A stretch of DNA of 64,000 nt from Mesostigma viride (lineage: Eukaryota > Streptophyta > Mesostigmatophyceae > Mesostigmatales > Mesostigmataceae), in contig RPFO01000595.1 in the NCBI GenBank assembly GCA_009746045.1, positions 207,501 through 271,500 of the forward strand, written 5' to 3'. The translations under genes and the position numbers were made by a program. Below, in pieces: positions 1 through 10,979 of this stretch (position 1 is the stretch's first letter; each line of letters opens with the position of its first letter). The notes under the pieces are model-generated. The model saw only the letters and a program-made list of their open reading frames with translations. It searched no databases and had not been told where the DNA came from.

Positions 1-225
1 TTTGGTACAATACCATGGTCCGGATTCTCCCGATTTCTAGCCTACGCTGCAGTTGTCTCCTTGATATACGTCACCCTAGTGATTCCAAGGCTGGCGGGAA
101 TCACTAACTACAACCACAACTAGTGTCTGACCCGAGTAGAAATTCAGTTGTGGCGTGAGTAGAAATGTAAAATTACGTGAAAATAATCATGTGCATGGTG
201 CGTATTACGCAATGCATTTCATTCT

Positions 226-1840
226 CCCTCCCTCCCTCCCTCCCTCCCTCCCTCCCTCCCTCCTCCCTCCCTCCCTCCTCCTCCCTCCCTCCCCTCCCTC
301 CCTCCCTCCCTCCCTCCCTCCTCCTCCCTCCCTCCCTCCCTCCCTCCCTCCCTCCTCCTCCCTCCCTCCCTCCCTCCCTCCCTCCCTCCTCCCTCCCTCC
401 CTCCTCCCTCCCTCCCTCCCTCCCCCTCCCTCCCTCCCTCCTCCCTCCTCCCTCTCCCTCCCTCCCTCCCTCCCTCCCTCCCTCCCTCCCTCCTCCCTCC
501 CTCCCTCCTCCTCCCTCCCTCCTCCTCCCTCCCTCCCTCCCTCCTCCTCCCTCCCTCCCTCCCTCCCCTCCCTCCCTCCCTCCCTCCCCTCCCTCCTCCC
601 TCCCTCTCCCTCCTCCCTCCCTCCCTCCTCCCTCCCTCCCTCCCTCCCTCCCTCCCTCCCTCCCTCCCTCCCCTCCTCCCTCCCTCCCTCCTCCCTCCCT
701 CCCTCCCTCCCTCCTCCCTCCCTCCCTCCCTCCCTCCCTCCTCCCTCCTCCCTCCCTCCCTCCCTCCCCTCCCTCCCTCCTCCCTCCCTCCTCCCTCCCT
801 CCCTCCTCCCTCCCTCCCTCCCTCCTCCCTCCCTCCCTCCCTCCCTCCCTCCCTCCTCCCTCCCTCCCTCCCTCCCTCCCTCCTCCCTCCCTCCCTCCCT
901 CCCTCCCTCCCTCCCTCCTCCCTCCCTCCCTCCCTCCTCCCTCCCTCCCCTCCCTCCCTCCCTCCCTCCCTCCTCCCTCCCTCTCCCTCCCTCCCTCCCT
1001 CCCTCCTCCCTCCCTCCCTCCCTCCCTCCCTCCCTCCCTCCCTCCCTCCCTCCTCCCTCCCTCCCTCCCTCCCTCCCTCCCTCCCTCCTCCCTCCTCCTC
1101 CCTCCCTCCCTCCTCCCTCCCTCCCTCCCTCCCTCCCTCCCTCCCTCCCTCCCTCCCTCCCTCCCTCCCTCCCTCCCTCCCTCCCTCCCTCCCTCCCTCC
1201 CTCCTCCCTCCCTCCCTCCCTCCCTCCCTCCTCCTCCTCCCTCCCTCCCTCTCCTCCCTCCCTCCCTCCCTCCCTCCCTCCCTCCTCCTCCCTCCTCCTC
1301 CCTCCCTCCTCCCTCCTCCCTCCTCCCTCCCTCCTCCTCCCCCTCCCTCCCCTCCCTCCCTCCCTCCCTCCTCCCTCCCTCCCTCCCTCCCTCCCTCCTC
1401 CCTCCCTCCTCCTCCTCCCTCCCTCCCTCCTCCCTCCCTCCCTCCCTCCCTCCCTCCCCCCTCCCTCCCTCCCTCCCTCCCTCCCTCCCTCCCTCCCTCC
1501 CTCCCTCCCTCCTCCCTCCCTCCCTCCCTCCCTCCCTCCCTCCCTCTCCTCCCTCCCTCCCTCCCTCCCTCCCTCCCTCCCTCCCTCCTCCCTCCTCCCT
1601 CCCTCCCTCCCCTCCCTCCCTCCCTCCCTCCCTCCCTCCCTCCTCCCTCCCTCCCTCCCTCCCTCCCTCCTCCCTCCCTCCCTCTCCCTCCCTCCCTCCC
1701 TCCCTCCCTCCCTCCCTCCCTCCCTCCCTCCCTCCCTCCCTCCCTTCCCTCCCTCCCTCCTCCCTCCTCCCTCCCTCCCTCCCTCCCTCCCTCCCTCCCT
1801 CGATCCCTCCCTCCCTCCCTCCCTCCCTCCCTCCCTCCCT
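226..1840. repeat. (CCCT)n microsatellite, 1.6 kb
   Basis: Almost pure pyrimidine tract of CCCT tetranucleotides with frequent 3-nt CCT slips, ended by a single GA interruption near 1801 and then unique sequence. Long open frames across it (Pro/Leu/Ser one way, Gly/Arg/Glu the other) follow from the simple repeat and are not genes. Confidence 0.97.
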
Positions 1841-2524
1841 ACAAAGACTGACCCAACAAAGCCTCGAACTGTAATTTTGGGCAGCCTTGATGATGACATC
1901 ATGCAGCTTGACATGGGATACGTGCTACATGATCTCCCAACCGGGAAAATTGGGTAAACACAGCGGTTCAAGCTGGGGGGGGCGCAGCCCAGCTACTCGA
2001 CTTTAGACAGGTATCTCATTATGTTAAATTGTACGTACTATAGCTATACTGTTTATTAATTTAGTCACGTACGTGAGCATAAGTCCTCAGAGGGAGGGGA
2101 ACAAGGGATCAATGGAATGGATGATGCTATAGCTATCTAGTATAATTCCTAGCTACAGGGTTGTGGGCACCACGGCCCGAATCAATTGCTATGAATGCCA
2201 AACTGGGTCACACGCGGAGCCCCGCCACTGACTTGAGGGTGGTCTCCTTCATTACTATACTTGCCACCTATCGTTGCGGCCTCCACTATAATTAAAATTA
2301 AATTATAACATGACTCCGCTGGGAAATCATGTAGCATGTATTCCCTTGCTTGATGGATGGAGGTGGGCGAAGCCGCGAAACCTATAACTAAGCTAACTCT
2401 ACTGCTAATCTAGAAAATCGACTATAACTAATCTACTCAGCAAAGCTATAGCGCCCCTTCCTCCTGGGGGGGGCCGGCGGGGGCTTGCCCACAGGGGCTG
2501 GCGCGGGTGTGGGCCTGGACAATG
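1841..2524. other. unique sequence, nothing recognised
   Basis: Mixed-composition DNA between two simple repeats. I see no coding signature, RNA gene or terminal repeat. It is probably old intergenic or mobile-element-derived sequence. Confidence 0.5.
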
Positions 2525-2975
<451 letters not shown>

Positions 2976-3164
2976 CCTGCCTCCATGTACTACAGACAAT
3001 TACCAGGAGTCTGCCCGGGCCGGCGTGAGCCCGTCCCATATATATTAAAAATATAATTACTTACAACAGAGTGAAATCACTCAAACCAAAGCAAACGCCC
3101 AGCTATAAACCTATATACAGAGCCATGTCAAAGCTCTATACTACGATAAGACCAATGGAAACGC

Positions 3165-3998
3165 CTAACGGGAGGAACCTAATAGCCCTGCTGCACCGCA
3201 ATTAAAATCAGCCCGCGTACGGCGGAGCATGATGTCAGCCATGGCCCGAGTCAGCGCCACCGACAAGCGCTGACGCCAATATGACGTCCAGGTCCGCGCC
3301 GACCATGGGGCCCGCTGGCCCTCCAGGTCCAGCCGGTCCTCCCGGAGCCGGCAACACTCCTTGAAGAAGGCGGAGGTCAGGGGCCCCATGGCCCCAAACT
3401 CCTCCAGGACAAAGGGCACCACACGATGGTGCCCGACGTCGCCGTAGGCCAGGAGCTTGGCCCGCTCCGCCCGGTCCGCCGTGTAACCTGCCGTGAGGGA
3501 GGCCCCAGCCACGTGGCTAAGAGCCAAGGGCCGCGCCACCGAAACGTCAATAAGCAGATGCCGGCCACCCCCCTCAAAGTCCAGCACCACGATGTCAGGC
3601 CGGTGGTTGGGGGAATAGAAGGCAGCGCCATCCGCATCCTCGGACCGGATGTTCGCGTGGGGGAAAACCGACCGAATCATGGCGAGCACCACCGTCAGGA
3701 GGACAGTGTGCAAATACAAATACCAATTCTGATTCTGTTGGCCCCCCATGCAGGCAAGGTAGTGAGTCCCCGTGGGATCCAGCGGCTGCCCACAGCTACC
3801 ACAAGGCCGCCCGGCCGGAACAAGAGGCTGCGGGGCAAATAGCTGGTGCCGGAGCGCCACCGAGTAGTGGCTGGGAGCCAAGGCGAATGGGGGGCCATGG
3901 GAAGAGCACGAAGGTACGCCGAGCCCACACTCCGCAAGGAAAGCGAGAACAGCCACGCACGTCCCTGGGCGTTGAGGTCCGCGAAAAGAGCAATCCAA
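3165..3998 (-). pseudogene. LINE-B C-terminal zinc ribbon and restriction-like endonuclease domain
   Basis: Continues the RT protein after a frameshift. A Cys-x2-Cys-x9-His-x3-Cys cluster (CGSCGQPLDPTGTHYLAC) is followed about 60 residues later by RPDIVV, then 15 residues and LIDVSV. That PD-x15-D spacing resembles the restriction-like endonuclease of R2-type and Dualen LINEs, which nicks the target to prime reverse transcription. The frame runs to the element's 3' end. Assignment is from motifs only; a structure-based search would confirm it. Confidence 0.7.
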
Positions 3999-4990
3999 TC
4001 AGCCGAGTGCAGAATACCCGCGTAGGTTTTCTGGTGTTTATCGATGACGCGAGCAGGGAATGCGGCGGGAGATTGAACGGAGGCGACCGAGGGAGTGCCG
4101 CGAGGGAGGTGGCGCTGTACCGCCTGAGCGGCACGGACGGGAGAACAGGCCTGCTGGATCTCAGCATAGGCCTCCTGGATGGCGGTGACGAAGGGCAAAG
4201 GGCTGCTGGGGTCCAGGAGGTCAGGCGCTGCCGTAGCCAAAAGGGGCAGGAGCCGGCAGCTTTCCGCCCACGACTGAGCGACGGAGCCCAAAAATGCTGC
4301 TGGGGCCAGCCGGGCGGCACGAGTCAGACCGCAGCCACCCATCCGTGCAGGCAGGGAGGCAATGCGAATAGCATGTGGCGGGAGGTCGGGGCCCGGGACC
4401 AGCTGCGCCAAGGCCGACTGGATGCGTTCGTCGTGGCCCTCGGCGGCCAGCCGGACCTGAGCCGGAAGAGCGCCCCGGAGCCAGTGAACGACGCGAGGGT
4501 GAGCGCAAAACCACAGAAGCAGACCCTTGGTCTGCGAATCATGAAGGCGCGCAATCAAGGGCAGTACCTCAGTGCGTGCCTCGAGGGCGGCCCGCAGAGC
4601 ATCGATGACAAACGCGGGGTCGCCAACCGGAACGCCGAGGACATCCAACCCATGGAGGCGCTCGTCCCGGCCCAAGAGCTGGGGCGGAAAGCCGGAGCAA
4701 TCACCTTGGGGCGAGTACACCGCGCACTTGGCCAGGGTCAACTGGAGGTTGATGTCGGCCACCGCGGTCTGCAGTGCCAGCAGAGCCGCGGTGGTGTCCG
4801 GCACAGGGCCCAGAAGGTAGATATCATCCAAGTAGGCCTGAATAGCGACCGCCGGGTGGGCAGCATGGACCGCTTGGAGGCAACCCTGGAGGGGGGCGGC
4901 AAAGTACAGGGGTCCCAGGGGGTCCCCTTGCTGGGTGCCCGACCGCGACAGCAGGCCGCCGCGAGTGCCGTCCTCCATGATGTGAACCAT
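3695..4990 (-). pseudogene. LINE-B reverse transcriptase, partial
   Basis: The frame starts just before RT palm motif B (GTQQGDPLGP). It continues into the catalytic motif YLDD (in AYLDDIYLLG), then a thumb and connection region rich in Ala and Leu with an ARMGGCGL block that is common in this RT group. The fingers and palm motif A are missing, so this is a 5' truncation. Near 3998 a frameshift moves the frame to the C-terminal nuclease part. It would have copied element RNA by target-primed reverse transcription. Family-level call is firm; clade (R2-like or Dualen-like) is inference. Confidence 0.85.
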
Positions 4991-5002
4991 GTATATTCAT
5001 GG

Positions 5003-5660
5003 GGCTAGCCATGGTTCGGTCGGTTTTCCCCCAATCGAACATCCGGTCCGAGGATGCGGATGGCGCTGCCTTCTATTCCCCCAACCACCGGCCTGACATC
5101 GTGGTGCTGGACTTTGAGGGGGGTTGCCGGCATCTGCTTACTGACGTTTAGGTGGCGCGGCCCTTGGCTCTTAGCCACGTGGCTGGGGCCTCCCTCACGG
5201 CAGGTTACACGGCGGATCGACCGGGCGGAGCTGGCCAAGCTCCTGGCCTACGGCGACGTCGGGCACCATCGTGTGGTGCCCTTTGTCCTGGAGGAGTTTG
5301 GGGCCATGGGGCCCCTGACCTCCTTCTTCAAGGAGTGTTGCCGGCTCCGGGAGGACCGGCTGGACCTGGAGGGCCAGCGGGCCCCATGGTCGGCGCGGAC
5401 CTGGACGTCATATTGGCGTCAGCGCTTGTCGGTGGCGCTGACTCGGGCCATGGCTGACATGATTCATGCTCCGCCGTACGCGGGCTGATTTTAATTGCGG
5501 TGCAGCAGGGCTATTAGGTTCCTCCCGTTAGGAGTTTCCCTTGGTCTTATCGTAGTATAGAGCTTTGACGTGGCTCTGTATATAGGTTTATTATAGCTGG
5601 GCGTTTGCTTTGGTTTGAGTGATTAATTTCCCTCTTCTGTAAGTAATTATATTTTTAATA
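5003..5660 (+). mobile_element. LINE-B copy 2, truncated, inverted relative to copy 1
   Basis: Plus-strand copy of the same 3' region as 3050-3690 in reverse, nearly identical over about 650 bp. It covers the nuclease domain (PD motif near 5093) and 3' UTR. Small indels break the frame near 5150 and 5220 and add bases near 5320 and 5460. It is head-to-head with copy 1 and tail-to-tail with the fragment at 5661. Confidence 0.85.
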
Positions 5661-5684
5661 TATATTAAAAATATAATTACTTAC
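5639..5684. repeat. 46-bp perfect palindrome at tail-to-tail LINE-B junction
   Basis: The AT-rich 3' terminus of copy 2 is followed immediately by the reverse complement of the same terminus, giving a perfect palindrome. Similarity continues imperfectly outward to about 5578 and 5740. Confidence 0.9.
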
Positions 5685-5806
5685 AACAGAGTGAAATCAC
5701 TCAAACCAAAGCAAACGCCCAGCTATAAACCTATATACTACATTTTTAATATATATTAAAAATATAATTACTTACAGCAGAGTGAAATCACTCAAACCAA
5801 AGCATT
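5661..5806 (-). mobile_element. two LINE-B 3'-UTR-only fragments
   Basis: Two successive minus-strand fragments (about 5661-5740 and 5743-5806). Each begins with the AT-rich 3' terminus and the GTGAAATCACTCAAACCAAAGC block and is truncated within the 3' UTR. Confidence 0.8.
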
Positions 5807-5822
5807 TTTAATATATATATTC

Positions 5823-6290
5823 ATGGACCGCCCTCTACTCACCCAACCACCGCCCCGACATTACCGTGCTTGACTTCGACGGGCAGGGTTGCCACCTGCT
5901 CATCGATGTCTCCGTGGCTTGGGCGCTCTCCGGTCGCCACATCCTCCGGGCGGCTGTGGATGCCGGCGCTGCTGCCGCTGTGGCTGAGCGCGACAAGTTT
6001 GCCTCGATCCTACGGCAATGTGGGGCCCCACCGGGTCATCCCCTTTGTCCTTAATTGAGGAGTTCGGTGCCATGGGCCCCAAGACAGCGGAGTTTTTCCA
6101 CATGCAAGTGCTGCCAGCGCCGTGAAGACCGCCTCGACCTCGAGGGTCAGACCGCCGTGGTCGGCCCGCACGTCAGTGGTCCTCGTATTGGCGGCAGCGC
6201 CTGTCACTCGCCCTCACTCGCACCGTGGCTGCATGATGTGTTAGTCCGCCGCACCCGGCCCGACTTTGTCGCGACCCATGCGGTCTAGAT
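5823..6290 (+). pseudogene. LINE-B subfamily copy, nuclease-domain remnant
   Basis: Diverged relative of the LINE-B C-terminal domain. The conceptual products carry the same order of blocks: a PD-type stretch, CHLLIDVSVAWAL, CGAP..HPLCP in place of VGHHRVVPFV, then EDRLDLEGQ and the arginine-rich end. Several frameshifts break it. It represents a separate, older subfamily. Confidence 0.7.
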
Positions 6291-6383
6291 CCCTTCCATC
6301 GGCATGGTGGGCCGGCAGCGCTGTTGCTGCGTGTATTTTGGTGATGTATAGTTAGTTGTACCTTGTGCAGCTGGCGTGATCCT

Positions 6384-6618
6384 TGGATGTCCATATGTCA
6401 GATTACTATTAATTTCTTCAGGGTTATTCTCCCACTTATCGGGTTTTTCCTTATTATGTTGCATGCCCATCTCACCTCCGTAATCTATCATTCTCAATGA
6501 ATTTATATTCATTGAGAATGATAGATTACGGAGGTGAGATGGGCATGCAACATAAGGAAAAACTCGATAAGGAGAATACAACCCTGAAGAAATTAATAGG
6601 AATCTGACACGGACATCC
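6384..6618. repeat. inverted repeat (foldback), arms about 116 bp
   Basis: Sequence from 6384 to about 6499 is repeated in reverse complement at about 6503-6618, centred on a short AT palindrome near 6501. Arms differ by only a few substitutions and small indels. It could be a foldback transposon, a MITE or two inverted LINE tails. Confidence 0.85.
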
Positions 6619-7317
6619 ATATATATCTGGGGTAGCACATGTCCATGCCAAGCCTATCACGGAAAGTCCACTGATGGCGGCCGGCATGCAGCCGCGCGCG
6701 CGGCCTGGGGCACGCCATGTGAGGGCAAAACGCTCGGGCTGTGCGGGCATGGCCGTGCTCTAGTCTATCTGATGTGTCTATGTACCTGATCTGTGCGGGC
6801 CAGGTGCCCGGCTAGGCAGAGGCGCCTGTGCCTAAGAATGTTGAGTTGAGTTAATTGAGCTGACTTTATTCCCGCGCCAGCGTACCTAAGAATGTGGGAC
6901 TGAACATATGGCAAATCAGTGCGGCTCCCGCGGCCTTCGCGTCTTTCCTCTCAGACAACTACCCTAGTCCTTCCACGGCGTTGGATCGCCATGCGTCCAG
7001 GCATGTAATAGTTGTCTCACAATTCATATGGCAAATCAGCGCACAAACAGTCCTCATTGAATCCTAATGACATATGCAAACCAAAGGGGATATTGAATGC
7101 CTTGCGCATATCTTGGTGATGTTGCCGTCAATTAATAATTTAATCAATTAATTAATTAAACCGCACGTGCTCCCGTTGGGGAGTCACGGAGCATTAACCC
7201 GGCGAACGGATGGATGGATCTGGACAAACTATCCTACTGAGAGGTAAGCTATAGACTATGTATTAATTAATTAATGAATTAGACTCGTGCTCCCGTTGGG
7301 GAGTCACGGAGCATTAA
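6619..7317. other. LINE 3'-flank-like sequence with short direct repeats
   Basis: Part of 6690-6830 resembles 50670-50800, which lies downstream of another LINE-A remnant (shared 'acgccatgtgag' and 'ggtgcccggct' blocks). A 32-bp block beginning CGTGCTCCCGTTGGGGAGTC occurs at 7167 and again at 7285, and 'catatggcaaatcag' occurs twice near 6906 and 7027. No gene seen. Confidence 0.5.
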
Positions 7318-7641
7318 ATTCCACCTCTTCTTGTTCTGCATAGCAGTCCAAGCAAGAGAGAGGGAGTGAATGTGATGTTCAAACGGGGCTGGGACCACTA
7401 GGTCAGCCAACAACTGCTGTGGGTAGGTCATGACATGTTTACCTACCCTTTTAGGAATGTCCTTGGGGCCAGGCCAGGTCAGGACCTGCCGCCCTGGCCG
7501 CTGGCCAAGCCGCTGGGGGCCGGCCAGACCGAGGTCGGTGTCTACCTGACTGGTGCGAGCAAGATGTCCTATGAATGCTATCCTATGCTGTCGATCTAAT
7601 CTCGTCCGAAATGCGAGGCATGCCCTGGTACAAAGATTCTA

Positions 7642-8700
7642 ATGACCTATATGTGTGGGAAACCCTACGCGTTCAGGGCCTGGCGGAGCATCCTGGTTAC
7701 CGTGCCATTCAGCATGCAGCCGTGTGGCCATCGTGTCCGTGAGCGTCCATGCCTCGGCGCCATAGGTGAGCACCGTGAGGACCAGGACCTTGAGGAGCAT
7801 GCGCTTGCGGTGCTCGCCCAGGGCCTTCGAGTACGGCCTGTAGGTTTTGAGCGGCCGATGCCTAGCCCAGGCCAAGCCGATGCGGATGTCCAACATCGTC
7901 GGCGGTGTCAAGGAGCATGCTCCCCAGCAGTTTGAAGCGATCACGGAACTCGACCTCCTTCCCGTCTAGCAGCCGCGGCAGCGGCGGGCGACTGGTTGCC
8001 CCACCCACCCGCATCGCCTCAGTTTTGACACTAATCTCCAATTACCCCACCGCCTGCGCCTCCAATTAATTAAGCCCAGACAGTCCAGCCAGGTCTGAAT
8101 GTGCTCGGGGCGCTCGATGAGGGTGGTATCATCCGCACAAATCAGGTCGGACACTGAGGCGGTAACCCTGAGGGCCACCACCGCCGTGTTCGCGCCCGTT
8201 AGTGATGTCCAAGCCGGGCTCGGACCCCTTAAGAGCAGTAAAGCGCGCACGTGCCCGGCGCATGACGTGATCCATGACGGCAATAATGAACAGGTATGGG
8301 TATACATGAGCAGGACACAACCTTAATTGCCACACCCTGTGATGAAGGAGGAATCACCTCCGGGTGGGGTCACGGTGCCCTCCGCAGTCCGCACTACTGC
8401 CTGTGTCAGAGCCCTCATACAGCCGGCGAAATATGGCAGCAATAAACGCTGGGGGCACGCGGTCCAGAGCTAGGATGGCCCAAAGAGCCTCCCAGAGGAC
8501 TGTGTCGAAAGCCTAGCCTTGATGTAGTCAACAAAAATCAAGACCAGCGGAAAACCATCACGGCAAATGCGATGCACCTCCTCCATCAACGGGCGCGCCA
8601 CAAATACAGCCATAACAGTGTTACGACCACGACGGAAACCCATCTGAGACTCACTCAGGTGTGGGTCCAGCGCGGCGTGGAGCCTGTTGTGCAGCATCAT
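7642..8700 (-). pseudogene. LINE-A reverse transcriptase and C-terminal region
   Basis: Broken frames give recognisable RT blocks: LSESQMGFRRGRNTVMA and LIFVDYIKA (finger and palm motif A region), then PYLFIIAVMDHVMRRA, a block with LICADDTTLI (YADD position read as CADD), and farther on VLTYGAEAWTLT, which is the common post-RT signature of this LINE group. Missing segments and several shifts mean no product. Confidence 0.8.
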
Positions 8701-9748
8701 GCGCGCATGAAGACCTTCAGCGCGGCGCTCTGGAGGCAGACACCCCGATAGTTACCGGGGTCAGCAGCAGAGCCCTTCTTGTACAGCATGACTCGGATGG
8801 CCGTCTGCCACTCAGCAGGCGGAGGCTCATCAGAGAGCAGGACACGGTTGCAGATCGAACGCCAGCAGAAGCTCCCTCACCGCCAGGTCAGGGGTCTTCA
8901 GCAGCTCTGACAGCCGAAAGGTGGTCGGCGCCGACCACCGCGTCCGTAGGCGCGTACCGCAGGCGAGCAAGGGCGCCGTCCAATTCCTTCAAAGTGAATC
9001 GAAGGGGTGGACGACGCCGTTGGTGGCAAGGCAGCCCTCCTGCAATTAAGGGCGGGGACTTGGTAGTCCGCGGCCGAGGAGGGGGGCGCAGGCGGCGGGG
9101 GGAGTCCGGCAACGCCGAGACGGACGGCTGTCTTGGGGTGTTAAGCGGCGGGGGGGGCGCGAGCCCCACCTGTCAAGGAAACATTAAGTGGGCCAACCAG
9201 CGGTCAGGGCTGACCGGCGCCGTGCCGTCCCCTGTGTGCTCCACCGGGGTGCGCTGCCGCCGGCTGCCGAGCCGGTCGAGGTGGTACCACATGTCCTTGC
9301 CCTAGAATTGCGAGCTTGGCAGGCCTTGACATCTGCATATGCACTCATATGCGATGCACTGGGCCGCCTCTGCGTCCTGAGCATGTGCGTAGGCCTCCAC
9401 AAGGGCGGCCTTGAGCACCGGCTTCAGCAGCGGGTCCCGGTTACGCTGGAGGCGGTGCCGGGCGGCCAATTAAGACCTTGGGGGCCTGGCGCAGTAGAGC
9501 CGGCCCGGGCGGTGGCGGGGCCTGACCGGCAGGTGCCGGGCCGCCAGCAACGGGGCGCGGGCCGCAAAGCCGGAAAAAATGGCAGCGTTGGGAGCACCCT
9601 GGGCCAGCGCGTCGACGTCCGCCTAGCTGGGCGTCCAGGGCCTCCAGGTACGCCCGTCGGCACCAGGCTGTTCCGCTCGTGCTCGGCGTCCGTCCAGCTA
9701 GTCCTCAGGATCGATCCCCCCGGACCGGGCGTTACTAGCGCAGACCAG
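8701..9748 (-). pseudogene. LINE-A linker between endonuclease and RT
   Basis: Minus-strand frames at 9762-9424 and 9169-8888 give basic Pro/Arg/Ala-rich sequence of the kind found between EN and RT (LARLRYAPTDAVVGADHLSA and EELV-type blocks). No independent domain recognised. Confidence 0.5.
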
Positions 9749-10480
9749 TCAGGACGGGCCACTGGGGCGCGGCGCTTGGGGGCCGGCGTGGAACCGGAGC
9801 CGAATGGTCACACGCACCAACCGGTGGTCAGAGCACACCGTGGCCGGGTGGGTCGAACACTCGGGTATCCAGAACCGAAGTGCATCTGGGCTGCCGTACC
9901 ACCACGTACTGTAGTCCAGACAGGCTTGACGGTCGTTAGGGCCCCGAAAAGTCACCAAGTCCTGTGAGGGACGTTGGAAGTGGCAGTTGACAGCAACCAT
10001 CCTGCTATCCCGCAAAAAGGCAGAAAACAAGGAGGTGTTCTCGTTAGCAGCCGTGCTGCATGGCAGGCGCAAAGCGACCGGACTGCCAGCAGCGCCCACG
10101 GGGAGCGTGGCGTTGGCGTCGAGCAGCATAAACAAGAAGTGGCGGGCCGGTCTGGCCCCCTCAAGGTGATGCAAGTCCTCGAAGAACTTCTGGCGTTCCA
10201 ACTGGGTTAGACCACTATGGGGTGTGTAACCCACCCCAACTGTGAGGTGGTGCTTATTAGACTGCCCCTCAACGGATCGAGGTGAAATGTGCCACCATAA
10301 GGCGTGGGGTTAGAAACTTTAGCGTGCTGAGGCTGGCAGCTGCCAGCGGCGAACACAAAAGGCCAACGCCACCTTGGCCTGGCGTACCACCGCCAGCGAA
10401 GTAAAAACGCCAACCGCCTGCCAGGCGATCAGTGCTCACCGTGCCAAATGGCACCGTGCGACGGTGCTCCTGCATGAGCT
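9749..10480 (-). pseudogene. LINE-A apurinic-type endonuclease domain
   Basis: Two frames together carry the endonuclease/exonuclease/phosphatase landmarks in order: an N-terminal LQEHR (QE(T/H) motif), the LLDANATLP block (equivalent to GDFNA), TFRGPN, a LDYSTWW block and CSDHRLVRV (the SDH motif). This enzyme nicks target DNA for LINE insertion. A frame break lies near 10235. Confidence 0.8.
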
Positions 10481-10979
10481 AGAATAGACACACGATGTGC
10501 AATGTAAAAGGCAACAAGCTCCTCCACCCGGTACTGTAGCTATAGTCTCTATCTGCCAGCAATGCACATGCGTACGTTGAAAGTTGCGAGGGCCAAGGAT
10601 GCCTGCCCTGGCCCAACAGGGGCCGAACGATTGAGGAGTGTAGATGGGGGTGGATGCAGCGGAATTATTAGATGGGGGTGGGGATGGAACGGAGGGGAGG
10701 GAAATGGGGGGAATACTTGCTTTTCATCGCATGGAGCTTGTCCTGCAGGCGAAGGATGCGAGCCTGCCGCCTATAGCTGCTCTGGGTATTCGGGGATGAT
10801 TGCACAACGCAGAGGCGTAGAAAATCTAGCATGCGTTGTGTGTTGCTAATCTTACTGCTGAGAGCTGTTGTTCGAGCCCGAGATACCGGCACGTACCACC
10901 ATGTGTCTCAGTCGACTAGGTCGATGCATGGTAGTGGAACGGGGGGACTATGTAGAGGCTGTCGATCCCGAAGCCTGTG
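10481..10979. other. region between LINE-A ORF1 and ORF2
   Basis: No motif recognised in either strand. By position it would be the inter-ORF or decayed N-terminal part of ORF2. Confidence 0.4.

Larger units (their letters stand above)
3050..4998 (-). mobile_element. LINE-B copy 1, 5'-truncated non-LTR retrotransposon
   Basis: A minus-strand element running from about 4998 (truncated inside the RT domain) to a 3' end at about 3050 with the terminal motif TAAGTAATTATATTTTTAATATAT. The same terminus ends the copies near 5660 and 57540, which defines the family 3' end. The coding part is split over two frames (3695-4990 and 3165-3998), so this copy is dead. Its 5' edge abuts the 5' edge of an oppositely oriented copy at about 5003. 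Confidence 0.85.

Noticed and set aside
155-1971. Long open frames of 560-600 codons on both strands
   Set aside because: They are translations of the (CCCT)n tract and extend only as far as the repeat.
3887-5008. 373-codon plus-strand frame
   Set aside because: Antisense shadow of the LINE-B reverse transcriptase.
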